A stretch of DNA of 64,000 nucleotides from Cyclobacteriaceae bacterium (GTDB taxonomy: Bacteria > Bacteroidota > Bacteroidia > Cytophagales > Cyclobacteriaceae), in NCBI GenBank assembly GCA_019638355.1, contig JAHBTY010000003.1, positions 62,001 to 126,000 on the forward strand, written 5' to 3'. This document shows, one piece after another, positions 61,827 to 64,000 of this stretch. Both the position numbers and the translations under genes were made by a program. The notes under the pieces are model-generated. The model made no database searches. It saw nothing but the letters and a program-made list of their open reading frames with translations, and was not told the origin of the DNA. Position 1 is the stretch's first letter; every line of letters begins with the position of its first letter.

Positions 61827-62789
61827 GTGAAAGAGATAAAGATCATCGAAGTGAAGTCCGAAATCGGTGCCGGTACACGCGGGGCCAGCCTGGGTGTGGA
61901 AGCGATGAAAATAGCCAGCCTTGACCTGAAGTCGGACCTATTCCGCCAGGTTGACTCTGTTGAAGTGGAAAATGTAAATGAACTTTTGTTTGATGGAGCC
62001 GAGCATGCTTATGCCAAATTTATAGATGGTGTTCTCATTATGGAAGAACGCGTTTGCCTGGAAGTGTACGAACAAATTTTTGATGATTACTTTCCCTTGA
62101 TTATGGCGGGCGATCACTCCACGGCTTATGGAACTATTGCCGGTATTAAAAAGGCTTATCCCAAGAAACGATTGGGGGTAATTTGGATTGATGCGCATGC
62201 CGATATTCACACACCTTTTACTACTCCCTCGGGTAACATGCACGGTATGCCACTGGCAATGGCCTGTGGTTTTGATAACCTGGAATGTAAAGTAAATGAC
62301 CCGCGCGGTGAAACGCTTGATTATTGGGAGCAGATAAAAAATGTGGGGATGCAAGGACCCAAAATTTTACCGGAAGACCTGGTTTATATTGCTGTGCGCG
62401 ATCTTGAAAAGCCCGAAAACTATTTGCTTAATAAACATAATATAAACTTCATTGAAGTTGACGAAGTAAAAAAAGCAGGTGCCGATGTAATTGCACACAA
62501 GGCATTACAAATGCTGGATCATTGCGACCTGATTTATGTTTCATTTGATGTAGATAGTATTGATAGCCGGTTTTCTACCGGTACCGGAACACCTGTGCCG
62601 AATGGACTAACCGTTGAAGAAGCAAAAATTCTGAATACCGAATTGTGCAAAGATGCGAAAGTGTGCGCCTGGGAAATTGTGGAGGTAAACCCCACCCTGG
62701 ATACTGAAAACCGCATGGCCGAAAGTGCATTCGAAATTCTGGAAGCCTCAGCAAAGTCAATTATGGGCCGGCCAGTAATGGCAGAGTAA
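61827..62789 (+). CDS. Ureohydrolase (arginase/agmatinase family), probably agmatinase
   Basis: This 320-residue enzyme has the complete manganese site of the ureohydrolases: His in MAGDHSTAYGT, Asp/His/Asp in WIDAHADIHTP, and Asp/Asp in SFDVDSIDSRFSTGTGTPVPNG. WEIVEVNP is a further conserved segment. The fold cannot by itself separate arginase, agmatinase or guanidinase activity. The divergent arginine decarboxylase gene favours agmatinase. The start is GTG at 61827, 28 nt after a strongly folded leader, so expression is likely controlled at the RNA level. Confidence 0.85.
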   Translation: MKEIKIIEVKSEIGAGTRGASLGVEAMKIASLDLKSDLFRQVDSVEVENVNELLFDGAEHAYAKFIDGVLIMEERVCLEVYEQIFDDYFPLIMAGDHSTAYGTIAGIKKAYPKKRLGVIWIDAHADIHTPFTTPSGNMHGMPLAMACGFDNLECKVNDPRGETLDYWEQIKNVGMQGPKILPEDLVYIAVRDLEKPENYLLNKHNINFIEVDEVKKAGADVIAHKALQMLDHCDLIYVSFDVDSIDSRFSTGTGTPVPNGLTVEEAKILNTELCKDAKVCAWEIVEVNPTLDTENRMAESAFEILEASAKSIMGRPVMAE

Positions 62790-62824
62790 GATTTTCTAAA
62801 CCCTGTAATTTTAAAATAAAATAT

Positions 62825-62832
62825 TAAATTTG
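62825..62832 (+). promoter_or_regulatory. Probable promoter of the ATPase gene, near-leaderless
   Basis: TAAATTTG matches TAnnTTTG exactly and ends 5 nt before the ATG at 62838. The transcript would begin at or next to the start codon. Confidence 0.45.
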
Positions 62833-62837
62833 CAGGG

Positions 62838-64000
62838 ATGATAACCCGGCAATTAAACACACAACTCCATGCTCAGTTAAATCGATTTCCCGTACTTGGT
62901 ATTATTGGCCCGCGGCAGGTGGGTAAAACAACGCTTGTTAAATCTTTAGCAAATCCCTCCGAAAAAAAGGTTGTATATCTTGATCTTGAACTCCCTTCCG
63001 ATCGTGCCATATTGAGAAACCCAGAACTGTTTTTCAAGGAGAATATGGATAAGATCATCATTCTGGACGAAATTCAGTTAGCTCCGGATATTTTCCCCGT
63101 GATGCGGTCTATAATAGACATCAGGCGAAAACCGGGAAAATTTATTGTAACCGGTTCTGCCTCTCCGGCTCTGCTTAAACAAGGTTCTGAAACACTGGCT
63201 GGCAGAATTATCTTCAATGAATTGCATCCTTTTTCCCTTGTCGAAACTGGCGACATAGATTATCGAAAGTTGTGGTTACGGGGAGGATTTCCTACGGCTT
63301 ATCAGGCAAAATCTCATGGTGCAGGTTTTGAATGGCTATCAAATTTTTTAGCTACCTACATCAATCGCGATTTACCTATCCTTGGTTTTACATCAAGTCG
63401 AATTCAGGTAGGAAGATTAATTCAGATGCTTGCAGGTTCGCAAGGTTCAATCCTTAATCTATCAACGTACTCAAAATCGCTGGGCGTATCGGTGCCCCTG
63501 GTTGATAAATATATTGATGTACTGGAAGAAACTTTTTTACTTCGTAAACTTCAGGCATATCATGCTAACTTCAAGAAGAGAATAGTTAAATCGCCTAAAG
63601 TCTATATCCGCGACACAGGATTATTGCATTCTCTTTTACGTGTAGGAAGTATAACGGAATTATTGAGTCATTTTTTAGCTGGTTATTCGTGGGAGAGTTT
63701 TGTTATTCAACAAATAGCGGCTCATCTGGATAGCAGAAATCAATTGTTTTACTACCGAACACAAGATGGTGCCGAGGTTGATTTGGTTATTACCAAAGGC
63801 GATAAACCGTGGGTAAGTATGGAAATAAAATTAACTGATAGCCCTGTGCTTACAAAGGGAAATTACATCGCGTTAGCAGATGTTAAGGCAAAGCATAACC
63901 TGATTGTTACACCATCATCAAAATCATATTCTTTTGATAAGAATATTCAGGTGACCAATATTAACGAACTACTTCCTCGCCTAGGTGATTTGAACTTATT
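62838..64000 (+). CDS. AAA ATPase with DUF4143, C-terminus cut by window edge
   Basis: The frame opens at ATG 62838 and has no stop before the window end, so at least 387 residues are present. The N-terminal AAA_14 domain has Walker A GIIGPRQVGKTTL, Walker B KIIILDEIQLAPD, and VTGSASPALLK. A DUF4143 domain follows, with YINRDLP, KVYIRDTGLLHSLL, GYSWESFVIQQI, and a nuclease-like end YRTQDGAEVDLVI then SMEIKLTDSP. This D-x-E-x-K arrangement resembles the PD-(D/E)xK fold. Such single-gene ATPases are common, mobile and of unclear function. Confidence 0.88.
   Translation, partial: MITRQLNTQLHAQLNRFPVLGIIGPRQVGKTTLVKSLANPSEKKVVYLDLELPSDRAILRNPELFFKENMDKIIILDEIQLAPDIFPVMRSIIDIRRKPGKFIVTGSASPALLKQGSETLAGRIIFNELHPFSLVETGDIDYRKLWLRGGFPTAYQAKSHGAGFEWLSNFLATYINRDLPILGFTSSRIQVGRLIQMLAGSQGSILNLSTYSKSLGVSVPLVDKYIDVLEETFLLRKLQAYHANFKKRIVKSPKVYIRDTGLLHSLLRVGSITELLSHFLAGYSWESFVIQQIAAHLDSRNQLFYYRTQDGAEVDLVITKGDKPWVSMEIKLTDSPVLTKGNYIALADVKAKHNLIVTPSSKSYSFDKNIQVTNINELLPRLGDLNL

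Overview
The window is a compact, moderate-GC chromosome segment from a member of the Bacteroidota, most likely an aerobic Cytophagales-type bacterium. The evidence is a type IX secretion sorting domain, many lipoprotein and Tat signals, a TonB-dependent receptor, repeated TAnnTTTG promoter boxes, few Shine-Dalgarno sites, and complex I genes. Several genes begin with GTG or TTG. I saw no tRNA, rRNA, CRISPR array, insertion sequence or phage module.

Layout. 1-5485 (minus): complex I genes nuoH-I-J-K-L, with a TPR histidine kinase lying between nuoH and nuoI; nuoL runs off the left edge. 5734-7514 (plus): an AT-rich two-gene island (ClpP-class protease and lipoprotein) around a hairpin-rich spacer. 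7563-13410: housekeeping genes (murI, fabI, ispE, an EamA exporter, an LptF/G permease, tgt). 13543-15840: glycosyltransferase, sigma factor and a small membrane-anchored protein. 15984-20618: an outer-membrane barrel, a duplicated PAP2/haloperoxidase-like protein and a TonB receptor, closed by a strong terminator. 20786-24135: ATP-grasp, alpha-E and transglutaminase trio. 24141-30375: K+/H+ antiporter, a tiny membrane protein, rsmG, a secreted C1q-like/T9SS pair and plsC. 30452-35154: secreted sugar-type oxidoreductase, SUMF1 protein, RNA methyltransferase and TIM-barrel isomerase. 35180-40841: two tandem secreted TPR-CHAT caspase-like proteins. 40869-45276: VOC protein, glycosyltransferase, GH32 fructanase and a histidine kinase. 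45348-49931 (minus): a namZ-nth-fmt-folA-hypothetical-SDR gene run. 49975-56233: FtsX permease, coiled-coil lipoprotein and a convergent NtrC regulator/hybrid kinase pair. 56282-60078: a MarR-GNAT pair with a clear operator, a polyprenol-phosphate sugar transferase, an HAD phosphatase and a secreted hypothetical. 60130-64000: divergent arginine decarboxylase and ureohydrolase, then an AAA/DUF4143 ATPase cut by the right edge.

The observations most worth following are: (1) a roughly 117-nt three-way-junction RNA leader ahead of the ureohydrolase gene, overlapping a 23-codon upstream ORF, which I cannot match to a riboswitch class I know; (2) a family of imperfect palindromes carrying AACCAGTAAC that sit 3 to 9 nt before the start codons of unrelated genes; (3) the tandem secreted TPR-CHAT proteins; (4) the AT-rich protease/lipoprotein island with its hairpin spacer; (5) the internally duplicated PAP2 protein in an outer-membrane operon; and (6) the kinase inserted in the complex I genes.
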